DNA of 64,000 nt from Bradymonadales bacterium (GTDB lineage: Bacteria; Myxococcota_A; Bradymonadia; JAFGEP01), in the NCBI GenBank assembly GCA_016931535.1, contig JAFGEP010000050.1:62001-126000 (forward strand). The letters run 5' to 3'. The first letter of the stretch is position 1; every line of letters begins with the position of its first letter. A program made the position numbers and the translations under genes. A model generated the notes under the pieces. It was not told the origin of the DNA, did no database searches, and worked only from the letters and a program-made list of their open reading frames with translations. Of the stretch, positions 50,928-62,949 are shown piece after piece.

Positions 50928-51722
50928 ATGGGATTCCTAATTGAATGGGCGGCACAGAGCGACGTAGGGCGCCAACGCGACCATAACGAAGATAGCTACC
51001 TGGTGGATGAGGACGAGGGGATCTGGATCGTCGCCGATGGCATGGGTGGCCATCTGAGCGGTGAGGACGCCTCCCAGATCGCCGTGCAGAGCATCTACCA
51101 CTATCTCACCGAGCTGCGGGACGATCCCTCCATCGCCGGTCGTTTTCCGTCCAGCAAGGCGGTCACCCCGGGATCGATGGCTTTCGAGTCGGCCATTCAC
51201 TACGCCAACGAGCGGATCTTCGTGGAGTCTCTCAAGGATCCCGCCAAGCACGGCATGGGGACCACCCTGGTCGGCGCTTTGCGGGAAGGGGACTACATGG
51301 TGCTGGCCTACGTGGGCGACTCGCGCATCTATCGACTCCGGCAGGGGCGGATAGAGCAGGTTTCGGTCGATCACAGCTTGCTCAACCACCTGTTGGCCAC
51401 CGGGAAGCTCACCCCCGAGACGGTGGGTAGCTTCACCCAGACCAACGTCATCCTGCGGGCCCTGGGGTTGCGGGAGTCGGTCGAGGTCGACGTGAAGCTG
51501 GAGCCCCTGGTAGATGGCGATATCTACCTGTTGTGCTCGGACGGACTGAGCGACCTGGTGGATGATCGGGTGATGGAGCAGGTGCTGCGGGAGAGTGGGG
51601 AGGACCTCACGCTTTGCTGTCAGAAGTTGATTGCGCTGGCCAACGCCAACGGGGGAAAGGATAATATTACGGTGATCCTGTTCAAGGCCTGGTCCGAGGA
51701 GCAGCAGTACATCGTCATGTGA
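50928..51722 (+). CDS. PP2C-family serine/threonine phosphatase
   Basis: SDVGRQRDHNEDSYLVDEDEGIWIVADGMGGH; AYVGDSRIYRLRQGRIEQVSVDHSLLNHL; LLCSDGLSDLVDD; ANGGKDNITVIL. Confidence 0.95.
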   Translation: MGFLIEWAAQSDVGRQRDHNEDSYLVDEDEGIWIVADGMGGHLSGEDASQIAVQSIYHYLTELRDDPSIAGRFPSSKAVTPGSMAFESAIHYANERIFVESLKDPAKHGMGTTLVGALREGDYMVLAYVGDSRIYRLRQGRIEQVSVDHSLLNHLLATGKLTPETVGSFTQTNVILRALGLRESVEVDVKLEPLVDGDIYLLCSDGLSDLVDDRVMEQVLRESGEDLTLCCQKLIALANANGGKDNITVILFKAWSEEQQYIVM

Positions 51723-51783
51723 CCGGGGCTCGGGTTGGGCGCCAGTCCTCCCCTTCGGCCTCCATCGAGACAGTCGAGCAGGG

Positions 51784-52434
51784 ATGTCCGAAAACGTGCT
51801 TCAAACTCTTCTCGCCGTACACGAGCAGGTCCAGAGTGGATCCTTGAGCAGCTTTGCCGTGGTGGACGTGGACCTGCGCAAGCTAGGCCTGGCCAACACC
51901 GCCTTGTACGACGTGGCCTTCCGGCGGGTCTGCATGGAAAATGTCAACGCCCGGGAGGTCACCTGCCGAGACGTTCGCTTCGAGGCCAGTCGGTTGAGGG
52001 GGATCAACTTCACCCAGGGCTTTCTCACCGGCGCTCGGATCATGAACTGCGAGGCGCATGAGATCGTTTTCCACTCGGCCTGCGTCATCGGGTTGCAGGT
52101 GTTTGACACCCCCATGGCCAACGTCGGTTTCACGAACGCGCGGCTAGACAATTGTACCTTCCAGTCCTCGGACCTGTACGGAGCCAACTTCTACTCCGCC
52201 CTGTTGACCCATTGCCGTTTCACCGACCCGAGGATGGAAAACGCCGCCTTGAATCGATCCAACTTCGAGCGAGCGATCCTCATCGATGTGGATCTGCGGG
52301 GCGCCAACCTTCATGGCGCTACCTTCAAGAACACCCTGTGTATCAAGGTGGACTTTAGAGAGGCCAACCTGGTCCGCGCCAACCTGGAGGGAGCGACCCT
52401 GGTGGCCTGTGATACCACCGGAGCGGTGACCTGA
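51784..52434 (+). CDS. Pentapeptide-repeat protein
   Basis: Repeats such as ANFYSALLTHCRFTDPRMENAALNRSNFERAILIDVDLRGANLHGATFKN. Confidence 0.88.
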   Translation: MSENVLQTLLAVHEQVQSGSLSSFAVVDVDLRKLGLANTALYDVAFRRVCMENVNAREVTCRDVRFEASRLRGINFTQGFLTGARIMNCEAHEIVFHSACVIGLQVFDTPMANVGFTNARLDNCTFQSSDLYGANFYSALLTHCRFTDPRMENAALNRSNFERAILIDVDLRGANLHGATFKNTLCIKVDFREANLVRANLEGATLVACDTTGAVT

Positions 52435-52525
52435 ATCGAACAGGCGCCCTCCCAGGGCAGCCCTCCCCCTCTTTGGACCGATCGGCAGGGGAGGGGGCGG
52501 CCCAACTGCCAGCGGAGAGTCCGAC

Positions 52526-53125
52526 ATGACCATTGCCCGGAGCTTTGGCCCAGTGGCCCAAGAGATGAAAAGGGCTCTCGAAGTCTACTCCAAGGAAGAG
52601 CTCATCGACCTGTTGACCCACCTCGTCAAGACCTATGTGGTCGAGGGGACCCTTCCCCTCAAACCCGAGGTGAGCAGTCACAAGGGAGACGAAAAGCTGT
52701 CCGGTCTGACCTTCCCCCAGTTGATCCTTCACCTGCAGATGCACCTGGAGCATCGGGAGTGGGCGATGTTCTCGGTGTCGGGAGAAGATGTCTGGGTGGC
52801 CAGCGAAGGACAGCGGATCAATCTCACCGGTCGGCAGACGCCCCTTCCGGCGGCTGCGCCCGCCACGCAGGAACCAGCCAGGGAGCCCGCCGGTGGCTAC
52901 ACGCCCGCTCCCCCACGGGCTGCACGGCCGGAACCCTCACCGCCTGCACCCCGCTCGGCTCCACCCGAAGCTCCGCCTGCCGCAGCGCCAACGCCGGCAC
53001 GGCCCGAGTCGGAGCCGAAGCAGGAGCAAGCCGAGCAGCCTGCGGCCGATCGCGAGGAAGGCAGCCTGGTCATCTCGGATGACGTGGAAGCCACCGAGCG
53101 GTTCGGAATGCTCGAGTTCGACTGA
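52526..53125 (+). CDS. Hypothetical protein with Pro/Ala-rich C-terminal half
   Basis: 199 aa; folded-looking N-terminus then low-complexity P/A/E-rich linker. Confidence 0.7.
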   Translation: MTIARSFGPVAQEMKRALEVYSKEELIDLLTHLVKTYVVEGTLPLKPEVSSHKGDEKLSGLTFPQLILHLQMHLEHREWAMFSVSGEDVWVASEGQRINLTGRQTPLPAAAPATQEPAREPAGGYTPAPPRAARPEPSPPAPRSAPPEAPPAAAPTPARPESEPKQEQAEQPAADREEGSLVISDDVEATERFGMLEFD

Positions 53126-53183
53126 TCGACCGACGTCCGGCTCTCCGCTGAAGCCGGCCTGGTGACGAAACAAGAGGCCGTCG

Positions 53184-53642
53184 ATGACCGATTCCCAGTC
53201 CGCCGTGAGGGCGCGGCAGTTCTACCAGCAAGGGATTGGCTTCTACTCCCGAGGCCAGCTCAGTGAGGCCGTCGATGCACTGCGCCATGCGATCAGAGCC
53301 GCATCCGACCATGTGGACGCCCGGATCCAGCTGGGCATCGTCCTGGTGGCTCGCGGCAAGGCGGCAGAAGGGTTGGAGGTGATCGAAACCGGCCTGGCGC
53401 GGCGCGACCTCCAGCAGCCGGACCGGATCCGCCTGCTGGTCCAGGCCTCCTCCTGTGCGGCGGCCGCCAACCAGTACCAAGATGCCCGTGCCTACCTGGA
53501 ACGGGCCATGGAGCTGGGGGGGATGCCCGATGCCCACATTCTCAACCAGGTGGCTGCCATCTGCTGCAAGGGCGGGGAGTTCGATGTCGGTTTCGACTAC
53601 TTCCTGAAGGCGGCCACTTCCGGCAGCTCACCGGAGGAGTGA
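53184..53642 (+). CDS. TPR-repeat protein
   Basis: AVRARQFYQQGIGFYSRGQLSEAVDALRHAIRAASDHVDARIQLGIVL. Confidence 0.8.
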   Translation: MTDSQSAVRARQFYQQGIGFYSRGQLSEAVDALRHAIRAASDHVDARIQLGIVLVARGKAAEGLEVIETGLARRDLQQPDRIRLLVQASSCAAAANQYQDARAYLERAMELGGMPDAHILNQVAAICCKGGEFDVGFDYFLKAATSGSSPEE

Positions 53643-53707
53643 GCGGTGTCCACTGCGATTGCGGCTCCCCGTCGGGGAGAGCCGCTCGCCAATCATCCGG
53701 AGCAACG

Positions 53708-54310
53708 ATGAACACCCAGAGGCTCTGTCCTGCCGGACGAGCGATCCGGATCCTGGCCATGGCGGCCATCGGCTGGCTTGGCTGGCCGGGTCCCCTCGGC
53801 TGGGCTCAGACGCCGGGTATGGTGATGGAACAGGCGGGGATCCACTTTCTCACCCCTCCCGGTTTCGAGTTGACCCATCTTCAAATATCCAGCGAGCTGG
53901 GACCGGCCGAGCTGATCGTGCTGGAACCCCAGGAGGGCACCTACCAGGGGCAGAGAAACAGCGGCCTGATCGTGCTGACCGTCTACCCGGAAGAGGTCCA
54001 GCCGGCCCAGGCGGTCCAGCAACTGGTCACCCAGCTCAGCCAGACCTTTCCCGATCGGGATGGTCCCTCGGTCACCCCCCAGCAGGTCGAGATCGGCGGA
54101 AACCCCTGTGAGGGGGTCCGGCTCGACTTCTTCCTGGCCGACGTGGCCCTGGTCGGCAACCTGGCCGCCACCAGCCTGGAGGAACGGACCGTTTTGGCCT
54201 ACTACCAGGGTCGATCGGAGGAACTGGAGGTCCTCTCCGAGGTGATCCGCTCGGTGCTGGCCTCGGTGGGCAGCGGTCCCCCTTCCCCTCCGCCTGCTCC
54301 TCCCGACTAG
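53708..54310 (+). CDS. Secreted hypothetical protein
   Basis: Signal peptide RAIRILAMAAIGWLGWPGPLGWAQ from ATG 53708. Confidence 0.7.
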   Translation: MNTQRLCPAGRAIRILAMAAIGWLGWPGPLGWAQTPGMVMEQAGIHFLTPPGFELTHLQISSELGPAELIVLEPQEGTYQGQRNSGLIVLTVYPEEVQPAQAVQQLVTQLSQTFPDRDGPSVTPQQVEIGGNPCEGVRLDFFLADVALVGNLAATSLEERTVLAYYQGRSEELEVLSEVIRSVLASVGSGPPSPPPAPPD

Positions 54311-54364
54311 ACACCTCCTGGCTCCAGATCCCTCGTTCACCCCGCATCCCTTGAGCCAAACCCC

Positions 54365-54431
54365 GTGAGCGGGATCGACTGAACGTGATCGTGAACGTGA
54401 TCGACTGAACGTGATCGTGAGCGGGATCGAC
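54365..54431. repeat. 26-bp tandem repeat (~2.6 copies)
   Basis: GTGAGCGGGATCGACTGAACGTGATC / GTGAACGTGATCGACTGAACGTGATC / GTGAGCGGGATCGAC. Confidence 0.9.
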
Positions 54432-54479
54432 GCTTGACCGGATGGGAGCCAACTGCCCGGGCGACCAGAGAGGTGGACC

Positions 54480-55952
54480 TCACCCCGCCACCCATCTCAT
54501 GAAGCGGGGCGCATGGCGGGCGATGGCCCGGCTCCAGGCGGCGAACCCGCCTCCCTCGGCCGCCGCCTCCAGCATGGCAGGGGCCATCTCCATACCGCCT
54601 TGGGCTAGCGCGTACTCCACCCATCCCCACCGACCCGAGATGGCTTTCACGGTGACTTCCGGTTCCAGCGCCTTTCGCAGGTAACGCAGCCGTCGGTCGA
54701 TGGTGCGTATCCCGGCGAAAGCGGCATCCTTCAGGGGGGTGTTGGCCTTGGCCACAAAGGGATTGATGGAGGCCACCAGCGGGATGATCTGCCCGATCTC
54801 CCTCAGCAGGCCGATCAACTCCTCGATATCGGAGCCCTGTTCTCCGGGAACCCCGACCATCACGTAGAGCTTGAGCCGGGACATGCCGTGATCCCGGGCG
54901 AGCCGGGCGGCCTGGATCACCTCATCGGCCTCGACCCCCTTGCACAGCTCCTGGCGTAGCCGCCGGGAGGCGCCGTCCAGTGCAGTGGTCAAGGTCCGGT
55001 TCCCTCCCCGGCCGAGCAGGCGGACGAGGTCCGAAGTGATCCGGTCCGCGCGCAGCGAGGAGAGGCCGATCTCGCGGCCGGATTCGACGATCGTCTCGAC
55101 CAGCGGGAGCAACCGGGGATGGTCGGTCACTGCGGCTCCCACCAGTCCGACGCGGGAGGCATGCGCCGGGATCGTTCGAAGGATCTGGTCATCGGAGACC
55201 AGCCGCATCCCGGCGCCGGCGGATCGACGCATGATACAGAAGGTGCAGGATCGGGAGCATCCGCGCTCCGCCTCGACCAGGTGCATGCTGGGGAATGCGC
55301 TGTCCGGGGTGATGATCGGACTGAAGGCGGGAAGAGGACCGCTGTCGGCGAGGACCGGCGGAGCTGGCGGGGGCAGCCTGTCCTGGTGCAGCAGGGGTAC
55401 GTACACTCCCGGGATTTCGGCCAGGTGGGAGAGCAGCCGGTTTCGTTCCGGGTAGTTGGCGACGCACTCCAGCAACGACCCCACCACCCCTTCCGCTTCG
55501 CCCAGCACCATGGCGTCCACGAAGGGAGCAAAGGGTAGCGGGTTGGCAACGGTGATCGGCCCCCCCAGGATGACCGGAGGCTCGCCCGATTGCCGCTGCT
55601 GGGCCAGAGGCGCCAGGCCGCATAGCTCGAGGCACCGGATCAACCCCGGCGCTTCCAGCTCGTAGGCCAGCGAGAAGGCGATCAGGTCCATGTTGCCAAC
55701 CGGGGAGAGGCTCTCATAGGTCAGCAAAGGGCCCTCCCAGCGACCATCAGGCAGAAAAGCTCGCTCGGCGGTGTGTGGGGTGTAAAGGTTGATGATCCGG
55801 TAGATGGTCTGGTAGCCCAGCGAGCTCATGGCCAGGGGATAGGGGCTCGGGTAGAGCAACGCCACGCGCAACCCCTGGTTTTTCTTCAGGGTGCCTTGCT
55901 CCCGCGAGAGGCGGTGACGGATGAGCTCTTTCTGTGCGTGACGTACCGGCAT
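54480..55952 (-). CDS. Radical SAM protein with N-terminal B12-binding-like domain
   Basis: VEAERGCSRSCTFCIMR (CX3CX2C); N-term VALLYPSPYPLAMSSLGYQTIYRIIN; GEAEGVVGSLLEC. Confidence 0.9.
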   Translation of the reverse strand: MPVRHAQKELIRHRLSREQGTLKKNQGLRVALLYPSPYPLAMSSLGYQTIYRIINLYTPHTAERAFLPDGRWEGPLLTYESLSPVGNMDLIAFSLAYELEAPGLIRCLELCGLAPLAQQRQSGEPPVILGGPITVANPLPFAPFVDAMVLGEAEGVVGSLLECVANYPERNRLLSHLAEIPGVYVPLLHQDRLPPPAPPVLADSGPLPAFSPIITPDSAFPSMHLVEAERGCSRSCTFCIMRRSAGAGMRLVSDDQILRTIPAHASRVGLVGAAVTDHPRLLPLVETIVESGREIGLSSLRADRITSDLVRLLGRGGNRTLTTALDGASRRLRQELCKGVEADEVIQAARLARDHGMSRLKLYVMVGVPGEQGSDIEELIGLLREIGQIIPLVASINPFVAKANTPLKDAAFAGIRTIDRRLRYLRKALEPEVTVKAISGRWGWVEYALAQGGMEMAPAMLEAAAEGGGFAAWSRAIARHAPRFMRWVAG

Positions 55953-56167
55953 GGTCCACCGATCCTGTTGGCCTGGGCCAAGAGTATCCCAATTGCGATC
56001 GAGACCCAACCATGGGAGAGAAGAGGCCCTTTTTTCGGATCTCTGCTTGACAGGGCCATGGATTCTCACTATTGCTTTACCTAGTCCCCGGGCGCTCTCC
56101 TGTTTGAGCCACCACGCCGACGAACGGGAATACGGCCCGAACGCCTGAAATGAACATTGGAGCTATC

Positions 56168-56965
56168 ATGAGCCGCATCTCAATTTACGCCATTGTTACA
56201 TCTTGTCTGATTCTCTTCCTGTACGGATGCACCGAAAGCGACTCGGGGTCGGGCAACCCCGCCAGCGAGGCCGATGTCGGGGACGACATCCGCGAACATC
56301 CCAATGCCGATGCCATCTCCTGGGACCTCAACGACGTGCCGACCCAGACGGATCCCGCAGTCAGCGGTGAGATCTGCGACAACCAACAAGATGACGACGA
56401 CGACGGCGACGTGGATTGCGATGACGATGACTGCGCCGACTTTCCCGCCTGCGATGAGACGCCCACCGAGGAGATCTGCAACAACCAACAGGACGACGAC
56501 GGGGATCTCCGGATCGACTGCGACGACTCGGACTGCTACTCTTTCCCCGATTGCCAGGTCGAACCCACCGACGAGGACTGTACAAACAACATCGACGATG
56601 ATCGCGACGGCCTGACCGACTGCTACGACGGAGACTGCGCCCTGGATCCCGCCTGCCGGGCCAGCGTGGCGGAGGACTGCTTCAACGGCCAGGACGACGA
56701 CGCGGACGGCCTGACCGATTGCGACGATTCCGACTGCACCCAGGCCTGCCAGGGGGGGACCGGTACCGGCAGCGAGGAGGACATGCTGTTTTGCATCATC
56801 ATGTGCATGATGGATCCCGATCCCGAAACCTGTCTGATGAACTGCATGGGCGGCGGATTTGGCGGTACCGGCGAGACCGACTGCGACAACAACATCGATG
56901 ACAACGGCGACGGCATGACCGACTGCGAGGACATGACCTGCATGATGGATCCCGCCTGCATGTAG
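56168..56965 (+). CDS. Lipoprotein with Asp/Cys-rich putative metal-binding repeats
   Basis: LILFLYGC lipobox; about five copies of C-N-DDD-DG-DC-D-DC-DPAC type repeat. Confidence 0.85.
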   Translation: MSRISIYAIVTSCLILFLYGCTESDSGSGNPASEADVGDDIREHPNADAISWDLNDVPTQTDPAVSGEICDNQQDDDDDGDVDCDDDDCADFPACDETPTEEICNNQQDDDGDLRIDCDDSDCYSFPDCQVEPTDEDCTNNIDDDRDGLTDCYDGDCALDPACRASVAEDCFNGQDDDADGLTDCDDSDCTQACQGGTGTGSEEDMLFCIIMCMMDPDPETCLMNCMGGGFGGTGETDCDNNIDDNGDGMTDCEDMTCMMDPACM

Positions 56966-57170
56966 CTGGTTTTCCGCTCTATCCCTCAAAAACTCTTTTT
57001 CCTTGACCGTATCATTGCGGTCTCCATGTAAAATTCCTCCATCCCCCTTGTGGGTCTCGCTTGGAGCCGGTACAGAGTGTTGCCAGCCGGTGGGTAAAAG
57101 CGCTACAGTGCGCAGCCGGTCGGGGCTCGGGCAATCCGATCGGAACGGGGTGACCAGAGGTGCCAGCGTG

Positions 57171-57647
57171 ATGCCGACAGCGGGGAGTCTACAGTGGGTC
57201 GACTCGTTGACCCTGGCTTCAGGCAGCTCCATCAGCGTGGACGGTTCGGCGCTCTTGTTGGTCCTGCTCTTTGTCGGGTTGATGATCTACCTGAACCACG
57301 TGTTGTATCAGCCCTACCTGCGGGTGAAGTCGCTTCGACAGGATCGGATCGTTGGCGTGAGAGCGGAAGCCGCGGACACGCAGAGGCGGGTGGCCGAGCT
57401 GTTGGCGAGCTACCAGGCGGGGATCGACCAGGCGCGCAAGCAGGCCTTGGACCAGAAGATCGCCGCCCGGCTGTCCGCCCGGAAGAGCCAGCAGGAGATC
57501 ACCGACCAGGCCAAGGCCCAGGCCGATGATCTGCTTCAGCAGCACCGGGCGGAAGTACAGGCCGCCCTCGAGCGTGCCGAGTCGGAGCTTCAAGCGCAGG
57601 CCGAGCGGCTTTCTTCGATCATCGTGACGCGGGTGCTGCCATCATGA
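57171..57647 (+). CDS. ATP synthase F0 subunit b' (AtpF'-like)
   Basis: Single N-terminal TM LLLVLLFVGLMIYLNHVLYQPYL then long charged helix; first gene of the atp operon. Confidence 0.85.
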   Translation: MPTAGSLQWVDSLTLASGSSISVDGSALLLVLLFVGLMIYLNHVLYQPYLRVKSLRQDRIVGVRAEAADTQRRVAELLASYQAGIDQARKQALDQKIAARLSARKSQQEITDQAKAQADDLLQQHRAEVQAALERAESELQAQAERLSSIIVTRVLPS

Positions 57648-58279
57648 CGGTTCACCGGAACCCGATCGCTCGACTGTGGCTGGTCCTTGCCGCCCTCCTT
57701 GCGGTGGTCCTTGGCGGCGCCAGGCTGGCGCTGGCCGCCGGTTCACACGGTTCGGAGCCGGCCGGGGTGACGCCGGTGCCGATCAACGATGTGATCGAGG
57801 CCATCGTCAACTTTCTCCTCTTTGTCGGCCTGTTGTACTGGTTCGGCCGCCGGCCGGTGAAACGGTACTTTGAGGTCCGCAGCCGGAGGATCTCCACCGA
57901 CCTGGAGCAGGCAGCCCAGCTCCGCCAGGAAGCGGAGGAGAAGCTGGCCGAGTACACCGGGCGCCTGGAGCGGATCGACCAGGATCGGCAAGAGATTCTC
58001 GAACGGTACCGCCAGGAGGCCAGTGCGGAGACCGGGCTCATCTTGCAGCAAGCCCGACGGGAAGCGGAGCGGATCCGGGAGGAAACCCGGACCTTGTTGG
58101 AGTACGAGACACAGCTCGCTCGCCGGGAGGTCGAGCGGCGGATCGTGGATCAAGCCGTCCAGATGGCGACGGTCACCATCCAAAGACAACTGGATGGAAA
58201 GGCGGCGAACCGCCTGATCGAGGAGCTGGCCGACTCCCTGGAGGAGCTGCCTGGCGGCAGCGCAGGGCAGAACCTCTGA
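57644..58279 (+). CDS. atpF: ATP synthase F0 subunit b
   Basis: VIEAIVNFLLFVGLLYWFGRRPVKRYFEVRSRRI and long amphipathic helix; ATGA overlap. Confidence 0.92.
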   Translation: MTVHRNPIARLWLVLAALLAVVLGGARLALAAGSHGSEPAGVTPVPINDVIEAIVNFLLFVGLLYWFGRRPVKRYFEVRSRRISTDLEQAAQLRQEAEEKLAEYTGRLERIDQDRQEILERYRQEASAETGLILQQARREAERIREETRTLLEYETQLARREVERRIVDQAVQMATVTIQRQLDGKAANRLIEELADSLEELPGGSAGQNL

Positions 58280-58313
58280 GCGCAGGGGATGGCAACGGCC
58301 AAGGGAGGGCTCT

Positions 58314-58862
58314 TTGCGACAACGTGAGCTGGCTGACCGGTACGTGCAGGCGCTGTGCACCATCGACCGAGAGGGGTTGACGCTCGAGGCGCTTTCCGGC
58401 GAGCTGTCGGTTTTCAGCCAGCTCTATCGGCAGAGTGCCGAGCTGCGCGCGGTCATGGAGAATCCGGGGTTCTCATCCGAGGAGCGGACGAGGGTCCTGG
58501 AGCAGCTCCAGAAAAAGCTGAAGTGGTCCAGGATCAGCAAAAACTTCATCAACCTGCTGATCGACAAGCATCGTACGAAGCTTCTGCCTGAGATCGCCAG
58601 CCGACTGGAGCATCGCACCGATGCCGAGGCCGGCGTGGTCCGGGCCGAGCTCACCACCGCCATCCCCCTCGACAAGAAGCGGCTGTCCCGCTTGGCCCAG
58701 GCGTTGAGTCGCATCCGGGGTACCCGGGTGAAGGTGGAGACCCGGGTCGATCCGGCCCTGATCGGAGGCGCGGTGGTCCGCATGGATGGCCGGATCTACG
58801 ACGGTTCGGTCCGGCGGCGGCTTGCGACGATCCGCCAGTTGTTCCTCAAGGAAAACCGATGA
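58314..58862 (+). CDS. atpH: ATP synthase F1 subunit delta
   Basis: [16 protein letters not shown]...; C-term [41 protein letters not shown] start. Confidence 0.93.
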   Translation: MRQRELADRYVQALCTIDREGLTLEALSGELSVFSQLYRQSAELRAVMENPGFSSEERTRVLEQLQKKLKWSRISKNFINLLIDKHRTKLLPEIASRLEHRTDAEAGVVRAELTTAIPLDKKRLSRLAQALSRIRGTRVKVETRVDPALIGGAVVRMDGRIYDGSVRRRLATIRQLFLKENR

Positions 58863-60412
58863 AGATCAACGTCGAAGAGATCAGCAAGATCATCCGGGAT
58901 CAGATCAGCACCTACGACCAGAAGGTCGAGGTCTCCGAGACCGGGTATGTCCTGAGCGTCGGCGATGGGATCGCCCGGGTATACGGGCTGGACAACGCCA
59001 TGTCCAACGAGATGTTGGAGTTTCCCCACGGCGTGTTCGGCATGGCCCTCAACCTGGAGGAGGACAATGTCGGCGTGGTCCTTTTGGGCAGCTCCGAACG
59101 AATCCGGGAGGGCGATCCGGTACGAAGAACAGAGCGTATCGTCGAGGTTCCGGTGGGCCGCTCGATGGTGGGCCGGGTAGTGAACGCCCTGGCTCAGCCG
59201 ATCGATGGTCGAGGTCCGATCTCGACCGACGACCATCAACGCATCGAGGTCAAGGCACCCGGGATCATCTACCGGCAGAGCGTCTGCGAACCGCTTCACA
59301 CCGGCATCAAGGCCATCGATAGCATGATCCCGATCGGCCGGGGGCAACGGGAGCTGATCATCGGCGATCGCCAGACCGGCAAGACGGCTCTGGCGGTGGA
59401 CACCATCATCAACCAGGTCCTGGATAATCCGTCCGACAAGCCGGTGTACTGTATCTACGTGGCGATCGGCCAGAAGCAGTCCAATGTGGCCCAGGTGGTG
59501 GATAGGCTGAAAGCCCATGGGGCGATGGAGTACACCACGGTCATTTCCGCCACCGCCTCGGAAAGCGCTTCCCTGCAGTACATCGCTCCCTACGTGGGCG
59601 TTGCCATGGGCGAGTACTTCCGGGATCACGGGATGCACGCCCTGATCGTGTACGACGACCTCTCCAAGCACGCCACCGCCTATCGTCAGCTGGCTCTCCT
59701 GCTTCGCCGCCCACCGGGCCGCGAGGCCTTCCCGGGCGATGTCTTCTACCTGCATAGCCGCCTGCTGGAACGGGCCGCCAAGATGTCCGATGATATGGGG
59801 GCGGGCAGCCTGACCGCTCTGCCGATCATCGAGACGCAGGCGGGGGACGTCTCCGCCTACATCCCCACCAACGTGATCTCCATCACCGATGGCCAGATCT
59901 ACCTGGAGACCGACCTGTTCTATGCCGGTGTCCGTCCCGCCATCAACGTGGGGCTGTCGGTGAGCCGGGTGGGCGGCGCCGCCCAGCTCCCAGGCATGAA
60001 GGACGTGGTCAAGACGTTGCGGATCGACCTGGCGCAGTACCGTGAGCTGGCAGCGTTCGCCCAGTTCGCCAGCGACCTGGACGTGACCACCCAGCGCCAG
60101 CTGGCCCAGGGTGCCCGCCTGGTGGAGCTGCTCAAGCAACCCCAGTACCAGCCCATGTCGGTCGGCAGGCAGATCCTGGTGCTGTTCGGCGGCCTCAACG
60201 GATTTCTTGCCGACATCAGGACGGACCATGTCCAGCGCTGGGAGAAGGAGCTCCTGCTGCACATGGACAACAACCATCCAGACCTGGTCGAACAGCTCGA
60301 CCTGGGCCAGAAGATGGACGCCGATTTTGCCGGACGAATCAAGACGGTCCTGGCGGAGTTCAACCAGAAGTTCAAGGAGCAGATCCAGGGGGAAACCCCC
60401 GGAGCACCTTGA
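58859..60412 (+). CDS. atpA: ATP synthase F1 subunit alpha
   Basis: [84 protein letters not shown]. Confidence 0.98.
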   Translation: MKINVEEISKIIRDQISTYDQKVEVSETGYVLSVGDGIARVYGLDNAMSNEMLEFPHGVFGMALNLEEDNVGVVLLGSSERIREGDPVRRTERIVEVPVGRSMVGRVVNALAQPIDGRGPISTDDHQRIEVKAPGIIYRQSVCEPLHTGIKAIDSMIPIGRGQRELIIGDRQTGKTALAVDTIINQVLDNPSDKPVYCIYVAIGQKQSNVAQVVDRLKAHGAMEYTTVISATASESASLQYIAPYVGVAMGEYFRDHGMHALIVYDDLSKHATAYRQLALLLRRPPGREAFPGDVFYLHSRLLERAAKMSDDMGAGSLTALPIIETQAGDVSAYIPTNVISITDGQIYLETDLFYAGVRPAINVGLSVSRVGGAAQLPGMKDVVKTLRIDLAQYRELAAFAQFASDLDVTTQRQLAQGARLVELLKQPQYQPMSVGRQILVLFGGLNGFLADIRTDHVQRWEKELLLHMDNNHPDLVEQLDLGQKMDADFAGRIKTVLAEFNQKFKEQIQGETPGAP

Positions 60413-60431
60413 CTTTCGATAAGGACACAGG

Positions 60432-61298
60432 GTGGCCACTCTCAGAGAAATCCGAAAACGGATCGCGTCGGTCGAGAGTACCAAGAAGATCACCCGGGCC
60501 ATGAAGCTGGTGGCCGGGGCTCGGCTGAAGAAGGCCCAGGACCGGATCCTGGCTGCCCGGCCCTATGCCGACAAGCTCCGGCAGATGATCCACCACCTGG
60601 CCTTGCACGCCGATCCCGCCGATCATCCCTTGCTGGATCCGCGCACGCCGCTCCAGGTCTCGCTGATCGTCTCCATCACGGGCGATCGGGGTCTATGCGG
60701 CGCCTTCAACAGCAATATCCTTCGCCAGACCACACACGAGGTCCTCGACCGGCGGGAACGAGGGGAGCAGGTCCAGCTGATGGCGATCGGACGGAAGGGG
60801 TACGAACACTTCAACCGCCTGGAAAAGGTCGAACAGTACTTCCCGGATGTCTTCCATCACCTGGACTATGAAGAGGTCCAACAGGTGGGGGAGGCGATCA
60901 TCCAGGGGTTTGCCGGCCATCGGTTTGACGAGGTGGTCCTGGTCTACAACCGGTTCCAGTCCGCCATCTCCCAGCACGTCGAGGTGCAGCGCCTCCTGCC
61001 GGTGATCACCGAGACGGAGAGCGCATTGGAAGGGATCATCGACATCATCTACGAGCCCAGCCGGGAAGAGCTATTGGACCAGATCCTGGAGCGCTACATC
61101 CATACCACCATCTACCGCGCCCTGCTCGAGTCCTGGGCGTCCGAGATGGGGGCTCGCATGACCGCCATGGAAAACGCCACCAACAACGCGGAAGACCTGA
61201 TCAGAGCCTTGACCCTGCAAAGCAACAAGGCGAGACAGGCCGCCATCACCAAGGAGCTGGTAGAGCTCACCACCGGTGTGGAAGCCCTCAAGGGCTGA
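60432..61298 (+). CDS. atpG: ATP synthase F1 subunit gamma
   Basis: LREIRKRIASVESTKKITRAMKLVAGARLKKAQ; ASEMGARMTAMENATNNAEDLI; GTG start. Confidence 0.97.
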   Translation: MATLREIRKRIASVESTKKITRAMKLVAGARLKKAQDRILAARPYADKLRQMIHHLALHADPADHPLLDPRTPLQVSLIVSITGDRGLCGAFNSNILRQTTHEVLDRRERGEQVQLMAIGRKGYEHFNRLEKVEQYFPDVFHHLDYEEVQQVGEAIIQGFAGHRFDEVVLVYNRFQSAISQHVEVQRLLPVITETESALEGIIDIIYEPSREELLDQILERYIHTTIYRALLESWASEMGARMTAMENATNNAEDLIRALTLQSNKARQAAITKELVELTTGVEALKG

Positions 61299-61316
61299 CC
61301 CGATTTCGCAGGATGA

Positions 61317-62939
<1,623 letters not shown>

Positions 62940-62949
62940 TGAGGGGAGC

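Noticed and set aside
57293-57303. AACCACGTGTT, parS-like core
   Set aside because: Poor match to TGTTTCACGTGAAACA and inside atpF'; no convincing parS seen in the window by eye.
58796-60502. 568 aa minus-strand ORF
   Set aside because: Antisense shadow of atpA.
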